Assembly: GCF_900112035.1 (NCBI RefSeq)
Contig: NZ_FOKC01000004.1
Location: 248,001 to 312,000 of the forward strand
Source: Nocardioides alpinus
GTDB taxonomy: Bacteria; Actinomycetota; Actinomycetes; Propionibacteriales; Nocardioidaceae
Reading direction: 5' to 3'
DNA: 64,000 bases
Shown here in pieces: positions 1 to 10,323 of the stretch. Each line of letters opens with the position of its first letter. Positions within the stretch are counted from its first letter, which is position 1. The position numbers and the translations under genes were made by a program. Below the pieces are notes generated by a model. That model searched no databases, was not told the origin of the DNA, and saw only the letters and a program-made list of their open reading frames with translations.

Positions 1-2499
1 GTCGACCGAGCCGACTGTCACCGGGTAGAGCTCCTCCATGTAGGACACCGCGAGCTCGTTGCCGATGGTGGCCTGGTCGGGCGGCAGGTAGGCGAGCAGC
101 ACGTGCGTGCCCAGGGACGGCGCGGACCCCGCGCTCGTGACGTAGGGGTGGTGACCGTGGCCGTCGGTGAGCGTGCCGCCGTCGCGGGTCAGGATCGGTT
201 CGCCCCCGAGCATGTAGCGCTTGGTCCCGGACGCCGACGTGTGGTCGTCGACCGTCAGGGTGCAGAGCACCGCCTGCGGAGCAGCATCACGCTGGGCGAG
301 GTAGGCCTCCTTGCCCACGAAGTCAGCAGCCTTCACCTTCGGGCGCTGCATGCCGGCCTCGACGATGCTGCGCTCGCCGTCGAGCTCGGCGCCGTAGGCG
401 CGGTAGCCCTTCTCGAGGCGACCCGTCGTCCCGTAGACGCCGATGCCGGCGGGCACCGCGCCGTGCGGGGCACCGGCGTCGAGCAGCGCCTCCCAGAGGT
501 CGGCGGCCTGCGACATCGGGACGTAGAGCTCCCAGCCCAGCTCACCGACGTAGGAGATGCGCGACGCGAGCACGGTCAGCTCGCCGCCCGTGCTCGACGC
601 CACGGTGATCTCGCGGCAGCTCAGGAACCCGAAGCCGGCGTCGGAGACGTCGTCCGCGGTCAGCGAGGACAGGATGTCGCGGGCGCGCGGGCCCCAGATG
701 CCGATGGTCGAGGTGTCATCGGTGCGGTCGGTGAGGGTCGTCGACCCGCTCTCGGGGAGGTGGCCTGCGAACCAGGCGCGGTCGGCCATGCCGTGCGCGC
801 CGCCGGTCACGACACGGAAGTGGTCGTCACCGAGCCGCATGACGGTCAGGTCCGAGCGGAAGCCGCCCTTGGCATCGAGGACCGGCGTGTAGATCACCTT
901 GCCGACCGCTACGTCGCACTGCGCGACGCAGGTCCCCTGGACGACGTCGAGCGCCTCCGGGCCCTCGATGTCGAAGATGCAGAAGGCCGACAGGTCGATG
1001 ACCGCTGCTGCCTCCCGCATCCTCAGGTGCTCGGCGTTGATGATCGGGCTCCACCACCGCGCGTCCCACTCGTGCTCGCGCGGCATCACGGCATCGCCGT
1101 AGTGCTCGAGCAGGGAGGCGTTGGACTCGTACCAGAACGGGCGCTCCCAGCCGGCGGTCTCGAAGAACACGGCGCCGAGCTTCTGCTGCGAGCCGTGCAT
1201 CGGCGACAGCCGCTGGTCGCGGTCGGACTCGTACTGCTCACTGGGGTGGATGATCCCGTAGGTCTTGATGAACGACTCGGTCGTGCGCAGGCGCGTGTGC
1301 TCGCGGCGCTTCTGGTGGGTGTGGAAGCGCGCGATGTCGCTGTGGTGCACGTCGATCTCGGAGTGGCCGTGGGTCATCCACTCGGCGACCGCGCGACCGA
1401 CGCCGGGGCCCTCCTTGATCCACACGGCCGAGGCCGTCCAGAGCCCGGCGACCTCGCTCTCGCCGAGGATCGGGTTGCCGTCGCAGGTCAGGGAGAGCAG
1501 TCCGTTGATGGCGTAGCGCATCTCCGCGCCCTCGGCGCCGAGCAGCTCGGGCATCAGCTCGTAGGCCTGCTCGAGCTGCGGGTCGAAGTCGTCCTCGGTG
1601 AAGGGCATCTCGGTCGGCGAGAGCTTGGCCTGGTCGATCGAGGGGATGTCCTCGGGCTCGTGGAGGATCGCGCGGTGGGCGTAGGACCCGACCTCCATGT
1701 CGGCACCGTGCTGGCGCTCGTAGCAGAAGGTGTCCATGTCGCGCACGATCGGGAAGGAGATCTCGCCGTCCGTCTCCGCCAGCTGCGGGCAGGGGCCGAC
1801 GCTGATCATCTGGTGCACCGCGGGAGTCAGCGGGATGCCGATGCCGGCCATGTCGCCGAGCTTGGGGCTCCACACCCCGGCGGCGATCACGACCGTGCCC
1901 GCCTCGATGTCGCCGCCGGTCGTGCGCACCCGGGTGATGCGGCGGGTGCCGTGGGGGCCGTCCTCGGTGTCGAGGCCGGTGACCTCGACTGTCGGGACCA
2001 CGGTCAGCTCGCCGGTCGCGAGCGCGCGCTCACGCATGATCGTGCCCGCGCGCAGCGAGTCGACGACGCCCACGCCCGGGGTCCAGAAGGCACCGATGAA
2101 CTGGTCCTCCTCGATGAAGGGGACCTTCTCCTTGACGAAGGAGGGGCTGACCAGCTCGGCCTCGATCCCCCACGCACGGGCGCTGGACATCCGGCGTCGC
2201 AGCTCCTCCATCCGTTCTTCGGTCCGGGCGATCTCGAAGCCTCCGGACTGCGTAAAGACCCCCATCTCCTGGTACTGCGCGACCGAGTCCAGGGTGAGGT
2301 CGGTGATCTCGCGCGAGTGGTCGACGGTGAAGATGAAGTTGGACGCGTGCCCGGTGGACCCGCCCGGGTTGGGCAGGGCTCCCTTGTCGATCTGCACCAC
2401 GTTCTTCCACCCGAGCCGGGTCAGGTGGTGCACCAGGCTGTTGCCGACGATGCCGGCTCCGATCACGACGACGTCGGCGGTCGCGGGGACCTCTGCCAT
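1..2499 (-). CDS. FAD-dependent oxidoreductase with GcvT domain, dimethylglycine oxidase/dehydrogenase-like (3' end cut off)
   Basis: Cytoplasmic flavoenzyme predicted to oxidise an N-methyl group of dimethylglycine or sarcosine and pass the C1 unit to tetrahydrofolate. The 833 visible residues show an N-terminal FAD fold (GAGIVG at residues 14-19; STGHAS around His51, where this family links flavin covalently) and a C-terminal aminomethyltransferase half starting near residue 430, with GELGWELYVP near residue 652. The ATG at 2499 lies six bases after AGGAGG. The gene runs off the window at base 1; relatives are about 810-850 residues, so only a short tail should be missing. Its promoter carries the paired 17-bp boxes of the betaine island. 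The exact substrate is inference. Confidence 0.85.
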   Translation of the reverse strand, partial: MAEVPATADVVVIGAGIVGNSLVHHLTRLGWKNVVQIDKGALPNPGGSTGHASNFIFTVDHSREITDLTLDSVAQYQEMGVFTQSGGFEIARTEERMEELRRRMSSARAWGIEAELVSPSFVKEKVPFIEEDQFIGAFWTPGVGVVDSLRAGTIMRERALATGELTVVPTVEVTGLDTEDGPHGTRRITRVRTTGGDIEAGTVVIAAGVWSPKLGDMAGIGIPLTPAVHQMISVGPCPQLAETDGEISFPIVRDMDTFCYERQHGADMEVGSYAHRAILHEPEDIPSIDQAKLSPTEMPFTEDDFDPQLEQAYELMPELLGAEGAEMRYAINGLLSLTCDGNPILGESEVAGLWTASAVWIKEGPGVGRAVAEWMTHGHSEIDVHHSDIARFHTHQKRREHTRLRTTESFIKTYGIIHPSEQYESDRDQRLSPMHGSQQKLGAVFFETAGWERPFWYESNASLLEHYGDAVMPREHEWDARWWSPIINAEHLRMREAAAVIDLSAFCIFDIEGPEALDVVQGTCVAQCDVAVGKVIYTPVLDAKGGFRSDLTVMRLGDDHFRVVTGGAHGMADRAWFAGHLPESGSTTLTDRTDDTSTIGIWGPRARDILSSLTADDVSDAGFGFLSCREITVASSTGGELTVLASRISYVGELGWELYVPMSQAADLWEALLDAGAPHGAVPAGIGVYGTTGRLEKGYRAYGAELDGERSIVEAGMQRPKVKAADFVGKEAYLAQRDAAPQAVLCTLTVDDHTSASGTKRYMLGGEPILTRDGGTLTDGHGHHPYVTSAGSAPSLGTHVLLAYLPPDQATIGNELAVSYMEELYPVTVGSVD

Positions 2500-2534
2500 G
2501 GCTAGCCTCCTGGGCCGGGCGGTGAGAACGGTGT

Positions 2535-2570
2535 GTTGCGTATCGCGCAACGCGTTGCGTCATGTGCGAC
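2535..2570 (-). promoter_or_regulatory. Paired 17-bp operator (site A) before the FAD-GcvT gene
   Basis: Two boxes, GTTGCG-TATCG-CGCAAC (2535-2551, a perfect inverted repeat) and GTTGCG-TCATG-TGCGAC (2554-2570), are separated by 2 bp, a 19-bp period. On the minus strand a TTGACA hexamer (2608-2603) and a TACATT-like -10 (2583-2578, wide 19-bp spacing) lie just upstream, so the boxes cover about +1 to +36. That is a repressor position. The same architecture recurs at four other promoters of the island. Confidence 0.8.
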
Positions 2571-2656
2571 GCGTCAAAATGTACGCCGCACCCCCCGACC
2601 GGTGTCAAGGCACACGGGGGTACGCCTGGGGGCGCCGCAAGGTCGACGGCCGGGGG

Positions 2657-4360
2657 TCAGGCCTGCTGCTCCCCGTCGGTGCTGCCGTTGACGTCCTCCG
2701 GCTCGGCACCGAGCGCCGCGAGCGCCACGGAGTGCTGCTCCACCGAGTCGTACTGCTGGGCGTGGAGCACGGCCCGGCGCACGCGCGGCGGAAGGGTCGA
2801 CTCGTAGGGCTCGGCGCGCAGCGACTTCATCAGCGAGACGCACATCGCGCAGATCACGAGCATGAAGGGTCCGGCCACGATGATCACCAGGGTCTGGAGT
2901 GCTCCCAGACCGCCGGAGAACAGCAGCACCCCGGCGACGGCACCCTGGGCGACGCCCCAGAAGACGACGAGCCAGCGCATCGGCTCCTCCTTTCCGTGCT
3001 GGCTGAGCATGCCCATCACGATCGACGCCGAGTCGGCGCCGGTGATGAAGAAGATCGCCACCAGGAAGACCGCCAGGACGACGGTGATGCTCGAGAGCGG
3101 GTACTCCCGGAGCATCGCGAAGAGCGCACCCTCACTGCCTGCCGCGACCTCGTCTGTGAAGTCCCGGGCTCCGGAGAGCTGGAGGTCGAACGCCGAGCCG
3201 GCCATGATCGAGAACCACACGAACGACACGACGCTCGGCACCAGGATGACGTAGATGACGAACTGGCGGATCGTGCGGCCCTTGGAGATGCGCGCGATGA
3301 ACATGCCGACGAAGGGCGTCCACGAGATCCACCACGCCCAGTAGAAGATCGTCCAGGTGCTGAGGAACTCGCTGCCACCGAACGCTCCGGTGCGGAACGC
3401 CATCGTGGGCAGGTGCGTGAGGTAGCCGCCGAGCGACTCGGTGAACGTGCTCAGGATGAACACCGTCGGCCCGACGACGAAGAGGAAGAACACCAGCAGC
3501 AGGGCAGCGACCGCATTGGCGTTGGACAGGATCTGGACGCCCTTCTCCACCCCGGTGACCGCGGACAGCACGAAGCACAGGGTCAGCACGACGATGACCC
3601 CCACCGTCAGCCACTTGGACTGGCCGCTGCCGAAGACGTCGTCGAGGCCGCCGGTGATCTGGAGTGCGCCCAGGCCCAGCGAGGTGGCCGAGCCGAACAG
3701 GGTGGCGAAGATGGCGATGATGTCGATCGCCTTGCCCGGGCCCTCCTTCGCGCGGCGGCCGAGCAGCGGGCCGAAGGCGCCGGAGACGAGGTTGCCGGCC
3801 CCCTTGCGGTAGGCGAAGTAGCCGATGGCCAGGCCGATCACGGCGTACATCGACCACGGGTGGAAGCCCCAGTGGAAGAAGGCGTACTCCATCGCCACCC
3901 GCGCACTGTCCGGCGTGGACGGATCGCCGCGACCGGGCGGGATGCTGCTCGGGTCGGTGGCGGTGAGGTAGGTCAGGGGCTCAGCGACTCCCCAGAACAT
4001 CAGGCCGATGCCCATGCCCGTCGCGAACATCATCGACACCCACGAGAACGTGGAGAACTCGGGCTCGGAGTCGTCCGGGCCGAGCTTGATGTTGCCGTAG
4101 CGGGTCACGGCGAGGTAGGCCGAGAACAGCAGGAACATGGCGCTGACGAGGATGAACAGCCACCCGAACGACGTCGTCAGCCAGCCCAGCCACGTGCTGG
4201 TCCTCGTGGTCATGCTCTCGGAGTCCACGGCTCCCCAGGCGAGGAACGCCACCGCGAGGCCGGCGGAGACGCCGAAGGTCACCTTGTCGAGCGGGAAGCG
4301 ACCCTCCCGGTCGTCGGACGGCGGGACGAGAGCCTCGCCCACGGGTTCCTTGATGGCCAT
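2657..4360 (-). CDS. BCCT-family betaine/choline/carnitine transporter
   Basis: Secondary transporter of 567 residues with about 12 membrane helices, predicted to import a quaternary amine (glycine betaine, choline or carnitine) with Na+ or H+. Family hallmarks are GIGLMFWGVAEP near residue 118 and WISWTPFVGMFIARISKGR near residue 345, the latter carrying the tryptophan-rich substrate segment. The ATG at 4360 sits 16 bp from paired operator boxes. It lies between the FAD-GcvT gene and the Opu ABC genes, giving the island two independent uptake systems. Family assignment is secure; the substrate is inferred from context. Confidence 0.93.
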   Translation of the reverse strand: MAIKEPVGEALVPPSDDREGRFPLDKVTFGVSAGLAVAFLAWGAVDSESMTTRTSTWLGWLTTSFGWLFILVSAMFLLFSAYLAVTRYGNIKLGPDDSEPEFSTFSWVSMMFATGMGIGLMFWGVAEPLTYLTATDPSSIPPGRGDPSTPDSARVAMEYAFFHWGFHPWSMYAVIGLAIGYFAYRKGAGNLVSGAFGPLLGRRAKEGPGKAIDIIAIFATLFGSATSLGLGALQITGGLDDVFGSGQSKWLTVGVIVVLTLCFVLSAVTGVEKGVQILSNANAVAALLLVFFLFVVGPTVFILSTFTESLGGYLTHLPTMAFRTGAFGGSEFLSTWTIFYWAWWISWTPFVGMFIARISKGRTIRQFVIYVILVPSVVSFVWFSIMAGSAFDLQLSGARDFTDEVAAGSEGALFAMLREYPLSSITVVLAVFLVAIFFITGADSASIVMGMLSQHGKEEPMRWLVVFWGVAQGAVAGVLLFSGGLGALQTLVIIVAGPFMLVICAMCVSLMKSLRAEPYESTLPPRVRRAVLHAQQYDSVEQHSVALAALGAEPEDVNGSTDGEQQA

Positions 4361-4375
4361 GAGAGCTCCCGTCCT

Positions 4376-4411
4376 GGTGCGCCATGCGCAACCAATTGCG
4401 TGCCTTGCAAC
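4376..4411 (-). promoter_or_regulatory. Paired 17-bp operator (site B) before the BCCT gene
   Basis: The boxes are GGTGCG-CCATG-CGCAAC (4376-4392) and ATTGCG-TGCCT-TGCAAC (4395-4411), with a 19-bp period. On the minus strand a perfect TTGACA (4442-4437) lies upstream; the -10 is unclear (TAGCAC 14 bp or CACGCT 17 bp downstream). The operator lies between the promoter and the start codon, as expected for repression. Confidence 0.75.
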
Positions 4412-4472
4412 TCAGCGTGCTACTCCCCCGGATGGGTGTCAACCACATCCGGGGGCTGCACGGCCTACCCGG

Positions 4473-5462
4473 TCACTGCAGCCAGGCGTCGACCTTGTCC
4501 TGGTTCTCCTCGACCCACTTCGCCGCGGCGTCCTCGGGCGACATGCCCTCGTCGGCGATGTAGGCGGCGACGACGTTCTGGTCGTCGTTGGTCCAGGTGA
4601 AGTTCTGGACGAGGCCGACCGCTGTCGAGTCCGACGCGGCCCACTCCGTGCCGGCGATCTTCTTGAGCTCGGTCTCCGGGTAGTCGCAGGCGACCGTCTG
4701 CGGGTCGTCCTGGCAGCCCTCCTCGTAGGGCGGCAGCGCGACCCGCTGCATCGCCACCTCGGCGTTGAAGTACTGCGGCTCGTACCAGTAGCCGATGACC
4801 CACTCCTTGTTCTCCTCGGCCTTGCGGAACGCCTCGATGGAGGCGGCCTCGCTGCCGGAGAAGACGACCTTGAAGTCGAGGTCGAGGTTGCTCACGATGG
4901 CCTCGTCGAACTGGACGTACGACGGGTCGGCGCCGAGGAACTGGCCCTGTCCCCCGGACTCGCTGGTCGCGAACTCCGAGGCGTACTTGTTGAGGTTCTC
5001 GTACTCGAGGATGTCCGGGTGCTCCTCGGCGAGCCACGGCGGCACGAACCAGCCGATGATGCCCACGTTGCCCTGCGGCCCCATGTCCATCGCGGTGCCG
5101 TCGCCCTCACCCTCGAAGAACTTCTTCTCGAGGTCGGGGTGGCCCCAGTCCTCGATGACGACGTCGACCTCGCCGGTGCCGAAGCCCTGCCAGGAGACGT
5201 CCTCCTTGAGGTCCTTGTAGTTGACCGTGCAGCCGAGCTGGTCCTGGGCGACGGTGCCCACGACGTAGGCGCTGGCCTGGTAGCCCACCCACGGGTTGAC
5301 CGCCATGTTCAGCTCACCGCACTCGCCACCGCCCTCGGCGGCCTGCTCCTCGTTGGCCTCGGTCTCGGCCTCGATGGATCCCCCGCCACAGGCGGAGAGC
5401 ACCACGGTGGCGACGACGGCGAGTGCCCCCAGTCGGGCCCCGCGGTTTCTGGCAATCCTCAT
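4473..5462 (-). CDS. opuAC: Glycine betaine/choline ABC transporter substrate-binding lipoprotein
   Basis: Extracytoplasmic OpuAC-family binding protein of 329 residues. The N-terminus MRIARNRG is followed by a hydrophobic segment and an LSAC lipobox, making Cys25 the probable lipidated residue. The mature part begins with an acidic linker and contains the OpuAC-like MAVNPWVGYQASAYV. I chose the ATG at 5462 (GAGGAG seven bases upstream) over an upstream in-frame start at 5501 that lacks a ribosome site and would spoil the signal peptide. It is the last gene of betB-betA-opuAA-opuAB-opuAC. Confidence 0.92.
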   Translation of the reverse strand: MRIARNRGARLGALAVVATVVLSACGGGSIEAETEANEEQAAEGGGECGELNMAVNPWVGYQASAYVVGTVAQDQLGCTVNYKDLKEDVSWQGFGTGEVDVVIEDWGHPDLEKKFFEGEGDGTAMDMGPQGNVGIIGWFVPPWLAEEHPDILEYENLNKYASEFATSESGGQGQFLGADPSYVQFDEAIVSNLDLDFKVVFSGSEAASIEAFRKAEENKEWVIGYWYEPQYFNAEVAMQRVALPPYEEGCQDDPQTVACDYPETELKKIAGTEWAASDSTAVGLVQNFTWTNDDQNVVAAYIADEGMSPEDAAAKWVEENQDKVDAWLQ

Positions 5463-5501
5463 GATGCTTCTCCTCGTTCGCTCTGTTGAAAATTTCGACA
5501 T

Positions 5502-7550
5502 CTACTTGGGCGGCCCGATGGGCAGCCGCACGTTGAAGGCCCGGCGGGGGCCGGGTCCGTCGTCGCGGCGTACGTCGGCGGCGGCGCGGGTGATCCGGTC
5601 GAGCATCACGCCGAGCAGCACGATGGTCAGGCCGGCAGCCGCACCCTTGCCCCACTCCTCGCTGCGCGAGATCCCGAGGACCACGTCGTAGCCGAGGGCA
5701 CCGGCGCCGACCAGCCCGCCGATGACGACCATGGACAGGACGTAGAGAAGGCCCTGGTTGGTGGCGAGCACCAGCGATCCCTTGGCCATCGGCAGCTGGA
5801 CCTTGGTGATCTCCTGCCACGTGGTCTGGCCGGTCGAGCGGCCGGCCTCGATCGTGGTCGGGGAGACCCCCTTGACGCCGTCGGCGACCAGCTTGATCGC
5901 TGCCGGGGCGGCGTAGACGACGCCGGCCACGATCGCGGTGAAGCGCGACGGGCCGAAGAGCGCGAGGACCGGGATCAGGTAGACGAACGGCGGGATCGTC
6001 TGGCCGGCGTCCAGCAGCGGGCGGATGCCCAGGTCGATCCGGCGGTCGCGTGCCATCCAGACACCGAGGACGAGGGCGAGCACCATGACCAGGACGGTGC
6101 CCACGAGGACCATGGTGAGGGTGAGCATCGCGTCGTGCCACAGGTCGAGGTACCAGACGCCCGCGAGGCAGATCGTGGTGGTCACGAACGCGCGGAGACC
6201 GCCGAAGACAAAGGCGAGCGCCAGGATGCCCAGGCCCGACACCCACCACGGCGACTCGGCCAGCAGGGACTGCATCGGGTTGAGGAAGCCATAGCTGATC
6301 GCGTCCTTGAACCCGCCGGCGAAGCCGCCGACGAGGTCGACGAAGCTGCTCATCGCGCTGTCGGCGGCGTCCGACACGGTCGCGCCGATGGTGTACTCGG
6401 GGAACTCAGCCAGGCTCAGCTCCAGGCGGGACAGGTAGACCGCGACGAGGGCGACGACGCCCGAGACGGCCAGGACGATGCGGCGCACCCGGAGGTTGCC
6501 CCCTCCCCCGCGCGCCACCTTCTCCGAGCGCTCGCTCGCTGCCGTGGTGGTCCGGTCGAGCATGACGGCCATCACGACGATCAGCACGCCGGGGACGAAG
6601 CTGCCGCCGAAGTCGTTGGCGACGAGGGCGTTGAGCACAGGCTTCCCCAGCCCGGGGCCGTTGATGTACGACGCGATGGTCGCCATCGACAGCGCGGCGA
6701 GCGTGGTCTGGTTGAGCCCGACGATGATCGTCTTGCGGGCCATCGGGATCTGCACCTTGAACAGTCGCTGCCCGTAGGTCTGGCCCGCCGAGTCCGTGGC
6801 CTCGATCGTGGTGGCCGGGACCTCGCGGATGCCGAAGCTCGCGATCCGCACCAGCGGCGGCACGGCGTAGATCAGGGTGGCGACGACGGCACCGCCGACC
6901 CCGATCCCGAAGAAGAGCACGACCGGCACCAGGTAGACGAAGGTCGGCATCGTCTGCATGAAGTCGAGGACGACGGTGATCACCCGGTTGGCGGTCGTGC
7001 TCGTCGCCGACAGCACGGCCAGTGGCATTCCGATGATGATGGTGATGCCGACGGCCATGCCGGTGACGATGAGGAGGTCGATCGACTCCTGCCAGTAGCC
7101 GAAGACGCCGAAGGACAGGAACGAGACCAGGATGAGCAGGGCGATGCGCCAGCTCGCGATGGCATAGCCGATCCAGGTGGCGATGGCGACGACGCCGAGC
7201 CATCCGATCTCCGGCACCGGTCGCGGCAGGTTGGGCCGCGCGAGCATCCGCTGCAGCCAGTCGAAGACGTCGCGCAGGACGGCGGAGATCGAGTTGGTGA
7301 CCTGCATGACCGGGTTGGTGTCGCGGCTCGCGAGCAACCGGTTGTTGAAGTCGGTCAGCGTCTGGTGGAGCTCGGTGTGCTCCCGACCGGGCAGGGCGAG
7401 GGTGTTCTCACCCTTGGTGAAGGAGTAGACGACGATCCACACGGCGATGACGCCGAGCGCGGGGACCCAGCGGCTCATCCCCGACTCCTCGATCACCGGG
7501 GGCGGGGCCCCGGGCTCGACGGGACGCGGCGCGGTCGCGGTCGCACTCAC
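5502..7550 (-). CDS. opuAB: Betaine/choline ABC transporter, fused double permease
   Basis: Membrane subunit of 682 residues in which two binding-protein-dependent permease domains are fused. Each has the ATPase-contact EAA loop: [17 protein letters not shown] near residue 250 and [17 protein letters not shown] near residue 563. Most OpuAB/ProW proteins carry a single such domain, so this is a tandem duplication within one chain. The GTG at 7550 overlaps the ATPase stop by four bases (GTGA) and follows AGGAGGAG, which indicates translational coupling. Confidence 0.9.
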   Translation of the reverse strand: MSATATAPRPVEPGAPPPVIEESGMSRWVPALGVIAVWIVVYSFTKGENTLALPGREHTELHQTLTDFNNRLLASRDTNPVMQVTNSISAVLRDVFDWLQRMLARPNLPRPVPEIGWLGVVAIATWIGYAIASWRIALLILVSFLSFGVFGYWQESIDLLIVTGMAVGITIIIGMPLAVLSATSTTANRVITVVLDFMQTMPTFVYLVPVVLFFGIGVGGAVVATLIYAVPPLVRIASFGIREVPATTIEATDSAGQTYGQRLFKVQIPMARKTIIVGLNQTTLAALSMATIASYINGPGLGKPVLNALVANDFGGSFVPGVLIVVMAVMLDRTTTAASERSEKVARGGGGNLRVRRIVLAVSGVVALVAVYLSRLELSLAEFPEYTIGATVSDAADSAMSSFVDLVGGFAGGFKDAISYGFLNPMQSLLAESPWWVSGLGILALAFVFGGLRAFVTTTICLAGVWYLDLWHDAMLTLTMVLVGTVLVMVLALVLGVWMARDRRIDLGIRPLLDAGQTIPPFVYLIPVLALFGPSRFTAIVAGVVYAAPAAIKLVADGVKGVSPTTIEAGRSTGQTTWQEITKVQLPMAKGSLVLATNQGLLYVLSMVVIGGLVGAGALGYDVVLGISRSEEWGKGAAAGLTIVLLGVMLDRITRAAADVRRDDGPGPRRAFNVRLPIGPPK

Positions 7551-8572
7551 GGCTCCTCCTCGGCCACGACGACGCGCATGATGTCCTCCTCGTCGACGAC
7601 CCCGACCATGGTGTCGCCGTCCATCACCCGGATCGGGGCGTCGGAGGCGATCGCGGCCCGGGCCGCGTGCCGCACGATGGTGGTCACCGGAAGGGCCGGC
7701 CCGTCCATGGACTCCCCCGGCCGCGGCTCGCGCATCACCCACTTCAGCGTGAGCACGTGGGCCTTGGGCACCTCGGACACGAAGTCCTTGACGTAGTCGT
7801 CGGCAGGCTGGGCGACGACCTCGTCCGGGGTGCCGATCTGCACGATCGCGCCGTCGCGCAGGATCATGATCCGGTCGCCGAGCTTGAGCGCCTCGGCGAG
7901 GTCGTGGGTGATGAAGACCATCGTCTTGCCGAGCTCGCGGTGCAGGCGGATGACCTCGTTCTGCATGTCGCGCCGGATCAGCGGGTCGAGCGCGGAGAAC
8001 GGCTCGTCGAAGAGCAGCATCTCGGGGTCCCCGGCGAGGGCCCGGGCCAGCCCGACGCGCTGCTGCATGCCTCCGGAGAGCTGGTCGGGGTAGGACATCT
8101 CGTAGCCCTGGAGTCCCACCAGGTCGACGATCTCGGCAGCCTTGGCGCGGCGCTCCTTCTTGGGGATGCCGCGCACCTCGAGGCCGTACGCGACGTTGTC
8201 GATGACCTGGCGGTGCGGCAGCAGCCCGAAGTGCTGGAAGACCATCGACACCTGCGTGCGACGTACGTCGCGCAGCTGGGCCGCCGAGGCGGAGGTGATG
8301 TCCACGCCGTTGAGGCTGATCGTGCCGCTGGTCGGCTCGATGAGCCGGGTCAGGAGCCGGACCAGGGTGGACTTGCCGGAGCCGGACAGGCCCATCACGA
8401 CGAACACCTCGCCCGGGGCGACCTCGAAGGAGACGTCCTTGACGCCCACGACGTTGCCCGTCTTGGCCTTGAGGTCCGCGCGCGAGAGCGCCGCGTCGGG
8501 AGTGCCGATGATCTTGTCCGAGCGCGGACCGAAGATCTTCCAGAGACTGTCGACCGACAGGGCTGCCGTCAT
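7547..8572 (-). CDS. opuAA: Glycine betaine/proline betaine ABC transporter ATP-binding protein
   Basis: ProV/OpuAA-type ATPase of 341 residues energising the fused permease. It shows Walker [10 protein letters not shown] (near residue 64), signature LSGGMQQR (near 164) and Walker [13 protein letters not shown] (near 184). The C-terminus after residue 290 resembles a single CBS half-repeat ([19 protein letters not shown]); family members often carry a CBS pair that senses ionic strength, so osmotic gating may be reduced here. It overlaps betA upstream and the permease downstream by four bases each. Confidence 0.93.
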   Translation of the reverse strand: MTAALSVDSLWKIFGPRSDKIIGTPDAALSRADLKAKTGNVVGVKDVSFEVAPGEVFVVMGLSGSGKSTLVRLLTRLIEPTSGTISLNGVDITSASAAQLRDVRRTQVSMVFQHFGLLPHRQVIDNVAYGLEVRGIPKKERRAKAAEIVDLVGLQGYEMSYPDQLSGGMQQRVGLARALAGDPEMLLFDEPFSALDPLIRRDMQNEVIRLHRELGKTMVFITHDLAEALKLGDRIMILRDGAIVQIGTPDEVVAQPADDYVKDFVSEVPKAHVLTLKWVMREPRPGESMDGPALPVTTIVRHAARAAIASDAPIRVMDGDTMVGVVDEEDIMRVVVAEEEP

Positions 8573-10320
8573 GGCTGCTCCTCCGCTTGGTGGTGGATGG
8601 GACGTACGACGTCGTTGCGACGGTCACCGGGAGGGTGGAGCGGGGAGTCGTCGCGGTGCCGGTAGTAGGGGACGTCCGCGGGTGCGAGCGGGGTGTGGCC
8701 CGCGACCAGGTCGGCAGCCTTCTCGGCCACCATCATCACCGGGGCGTAGATGTTGCCGTTGGTGACGTAGGGGAAGACCGACGCGTCGACCACCCGCAAA
8801 CCCTCGGTGCCGTGGACGCGCATGCTGGCAGGGTCGACGACCGCCATGTCGTCGGTGCCCATCTTCGCCGTGCACGACGGGTGCAGGGCCGTCTCGGCGT
8901 CCTTGCGGACCCAGTCGAGGATCTCGTCGTCGGTCTCCACCGATCCGCCCGGCGACAGCTCGCCGCCGTTGAAGGGGGCGAACGCCGGTTGGTTGAGGAT
9001 GCTGCGCGCCACCCGGACCGCCTCGACCCACTCGCGCTTGTCGTTGGCGGTGGAGAGGTAGTTGAAGAGCATCTTCGGCTTCTGGCGGGGATCGGTCGAG
9101 GCGATCCGCACCCAGCCGCGGGTGTCGGCGTACATGGGGCCGATGTGCACCTGGTAGCCGTGGGCGTACTTGTCCTGCCCCGCAGGGGGCGAGCCGTCGT
9201 AGCGCAGCGCGATGGGGAGGAAGTGGAACATCAGGTTGGGCCAGTCGACGTCCTCGTTGGACCGGCAGAAGCCGCCGCCCTCGAAGTGGTTGGACGCCGC
9301 GGTGCCCGTGCGCCTGAGCAGCCACTCGAGCCCGACCAGCGGGCGGTTGCGCCACTTCAGGCCCTCGACGATCGAGACCGGCTGCAGCGAGGCGTACTGG
9401 ACGTAGACCTCGAGGTGGTCCTGCAGGTTCTCCCCCACGCCGGGGAGGTCGTGCACCATCTCCACACCCAGGGGCCGGAGGTGGTCGGGGTTGCCGATGC
9501 CCGAGAGCTGCAGCAGCTGCGGCGTGTTGATGGCCCCGCCGCACAGGACGACCTCACCCGCCTCGACGGACTCGTGCCGACGGCCGGCACGGAGGTAGTC
9601 GACGCCGACCGCGCGCCTGCCCTCGAAGCGCACCCTGGTCGCGTGGGCGAACGTCTCGACCGTGAGGTTCTTGCGGCCCATCACGGGGTGCAGGTAGGCC
9701 CGCGCGGCCGACATCCGTACGCCCCTGACGATGTTGCGGTCGAAGCGTCCGAAGCCCTCCTGGCGATAGCCGTTGACGTCGTCGGACAGCGGGTAGCCGG
9801 CCTGCTGGGCGGCCTCGAAGAAGGCGTTGAACAACGGGTTCCTGGCTGGGCTGCGCTCGAGCGTCAGTGGTCCCGCGCCTCCACGCCACTCGTCCGCGCC
9901 GATCTGCCCGTCGGGCAGGACCAGCGACTCCATCCGCTTGAAGTAGGGCAGGCAGTGGCGGTAGTCCCAGGTCTCCATGCCGGGGTCGGCAGCCCACCGC
10001 TCGTAGTCCATCGGGTTGCCGCGCTGGAAGATCATGCCGTTGATCGACGAGGAGCCACCGAGCACCTTGCCGCGGGCGTGGTAGATCCGGCGTCCCCCCA
10101 TCGCGGGCTCGGGCTCGGACTCGTACTTCCAGTCGTAGAGCGGGTTCCCGATCGGGAAGGGCAGCGCGGCCGGGGCGTGGATCAGCGGGTCGAAGCGGTC
10201 CGTGCGTCCGGCCTCCAGCACGAGGACGGAGGTCGACGGGTCGGCGGACAGGCGGTTCGCGAGCGCGCAACCGGCCGAGCCTCCACCCACGATGACGACG
10301 TCGTACCGGTGCGCGGTCAT
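8569..10320 (-). CDS. betA: Choline dehydrogenase (GMC oxidoreductase)
   Basis: FAD enzyme of 583 residues predicted to oxidise choline to betaine aldehyde. It has the dinucleotide motif GGGSAG at residues 12-17, the GMC signature [13 protein letters not shown] near residue 85, and the C-terminal catalytic-histidine segment [10 protein letters not shown] near residue 480. It sits 3 bp after betB and overlaps the ATPase gene by 4 bp, in one operon with uptake. Other GMC alcohol oxidases are possible from sequence alone, but the betB neighbour and Opu genes make choline by far the likeliest substrate. Confidence 0.92.
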   Translation of the reverse strand: MTAHRYDVVIVGGGSAGCALANRLSADPSTSVLVLEAGRTDRFDPLIHAPAALPFPIGNPLYDWKYESEPEPAMGGRRIYHARGKVLGGSSSINGMIFQRGNPMDYERWAADPGMETWDYRHCLPYFKRMESLVLPDGQIGADEWRGGAGPLTLERSPARNPLFNAFFEAAQQAGYPLSDDVNGYRQEGFGRFDRNIVRGVRMSAARAYLHPVMGRKNLTVETFAHATRVRFEGRRAVGVDYLRAGRRHESVEAGEVVLCGGAINTPQLLQLSGIGNPDHLRPLGVEMVHDLPGVGENLQDHLEVYVQYASLQPVSIVEGLKWRNRPLVGLEWLLRRTGTAASNHFEGGGFCRSNEDVDWPNLMFHFLPIALRYDGSPPAGQDKYAHGYQVHIGPMYADTRGWVRIASTDPRQKPKMLFNYLSTANDKREWVEAVRVARSILNQPAFAPFNGGELSPGGSVETDDEILDWVRKDAETALHPSCTAKMGTDDMAVVDPASMRVHGTEGLRVVDASVFPYVTNGNIYAPVMMVAEKAADLVAGHTPLAPADVPYYRHRDDSPLHPPGDRRNDVVRPIHHQAEEQP

Positions 10321-10323
10321 CGT

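Noticed and set aside
103..2505. 800-residue open frame on the plus strand
   Set aside because: It is the antisense shadow of the FAD-GcvT gene; its Arg/Ala/Val/Asp composition has no motif, while the minus frame encodes a recognisable enzyme with a ribosome site.
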